From Kocuria sp. (GTDB lineage: Bacteria; Actinomycetota; Actinomycetes; Actinomycetales; Micrococcaceae): a stretch of 14,286 nt of DNA. The translations under genes were made by a program, and so were the position numbers. The DNA lies in assembly GCA_030453435.1 (NCBI GenBank), contig JAKDKI010000025.1, positions 1-14,286 on the forward strand, given 5' to 3'. Positions within the stretch are counted from its first letter, which is position 1, and every line of letters starts with the position of its first letter. Of the stretch, positions 14,279 through 14,286 are shown in pieces. Under the pieces are notes generated by a model that was not told the DNA's origin, did not search any database, and saw nothing but the letters and a program-made list of their open reading frames with translations.

Positions 14279-14286
14279 AAGGTGGT

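Overview
The window looks chromosomal and comes from a GC-rich actinomycete. A Micrococcales member such as a Micrococcaceae genus is my best guess, inferred from GC-rich codon use, GTG/TTG starts, an actinobacterial-type Tad locus and a DUF6541 membrane protein. No rRNA, tRNA, CRISPR array or IS element was seen. Taxonomy is inference only.

Layout. (1) Positions 1-288 hold the 3' end of a hexapeptide-repeat sugar nucleotidyltransferase of GlgC type. (2) Positions 393-1429 (minus) hold a two-gene unit, a five-helix membrane protein followed by a YtrA-type GntR repressor with a 4-base overlap. A perfect 9+9 bp inverted repeat sits directly before the ribosome binding site. (3) Positions 1736-2554 (plus) encode a DUF4352 lipoprotein with a distinct C-terminal module. 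(4) Positions 2620-4053 (minus) encode a secreted glycerophosphodiester phosphodiesterase whose C-terminal carbohydrate-binding module is cut off by one in-frame amber codon. (5) Positions 4179-5420 (minus) encode a GT1-type glycosyltransferase just behind the Tad genes. (6) Positions 5446-10162 (minus) are a compact Tad/Flp pilus operon, in transcription order: ATPase (TadA/CpaF), TadB, TadC, a 74-aa pilin-like protein, two TadE-like pseudopilins and a TadG-like protein. (7) Positions 10370-10810 (minus) encode a DoxX membrane protein, ended by terminator-like hairpins. (8) Positions 10905-14214 hold a GT2 polyprenyl-phosphate-sugar synthase and a DUF2304 protein (minus), with a divergent DUF6541 multi-pass membrane protein (plus) that ends at a terminator.

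How the genes work together. The Tad genes would build an envelope-anchored fibre: the ATPase drives the TadB/TadC platform, and the small single-helix proteins form or prime the filament. Neither a TadZ-type protein nor a prepilin peptidase gene is present between the Tad genes and their flanks, so both would have to be encoded elsewhere. The GT1 gene lies 25 bp behind the last Tad gene with no visible terminator between them. It could therefore be co-expressed and could decorate the pilus or another surface molecule. The GT2/DUF2304/DUF6541 group resembles a lipid-linked-sugar module for cell-envelope glycans.

The most notable points are the amber-split phosphodiesterase, the unusual pilin candidate, the glycosyltransferase attached to the Tad operon, the YtrA operator and the odd start region of the DUF6541 gene. 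I did not find a clearly new defence or mobile system.
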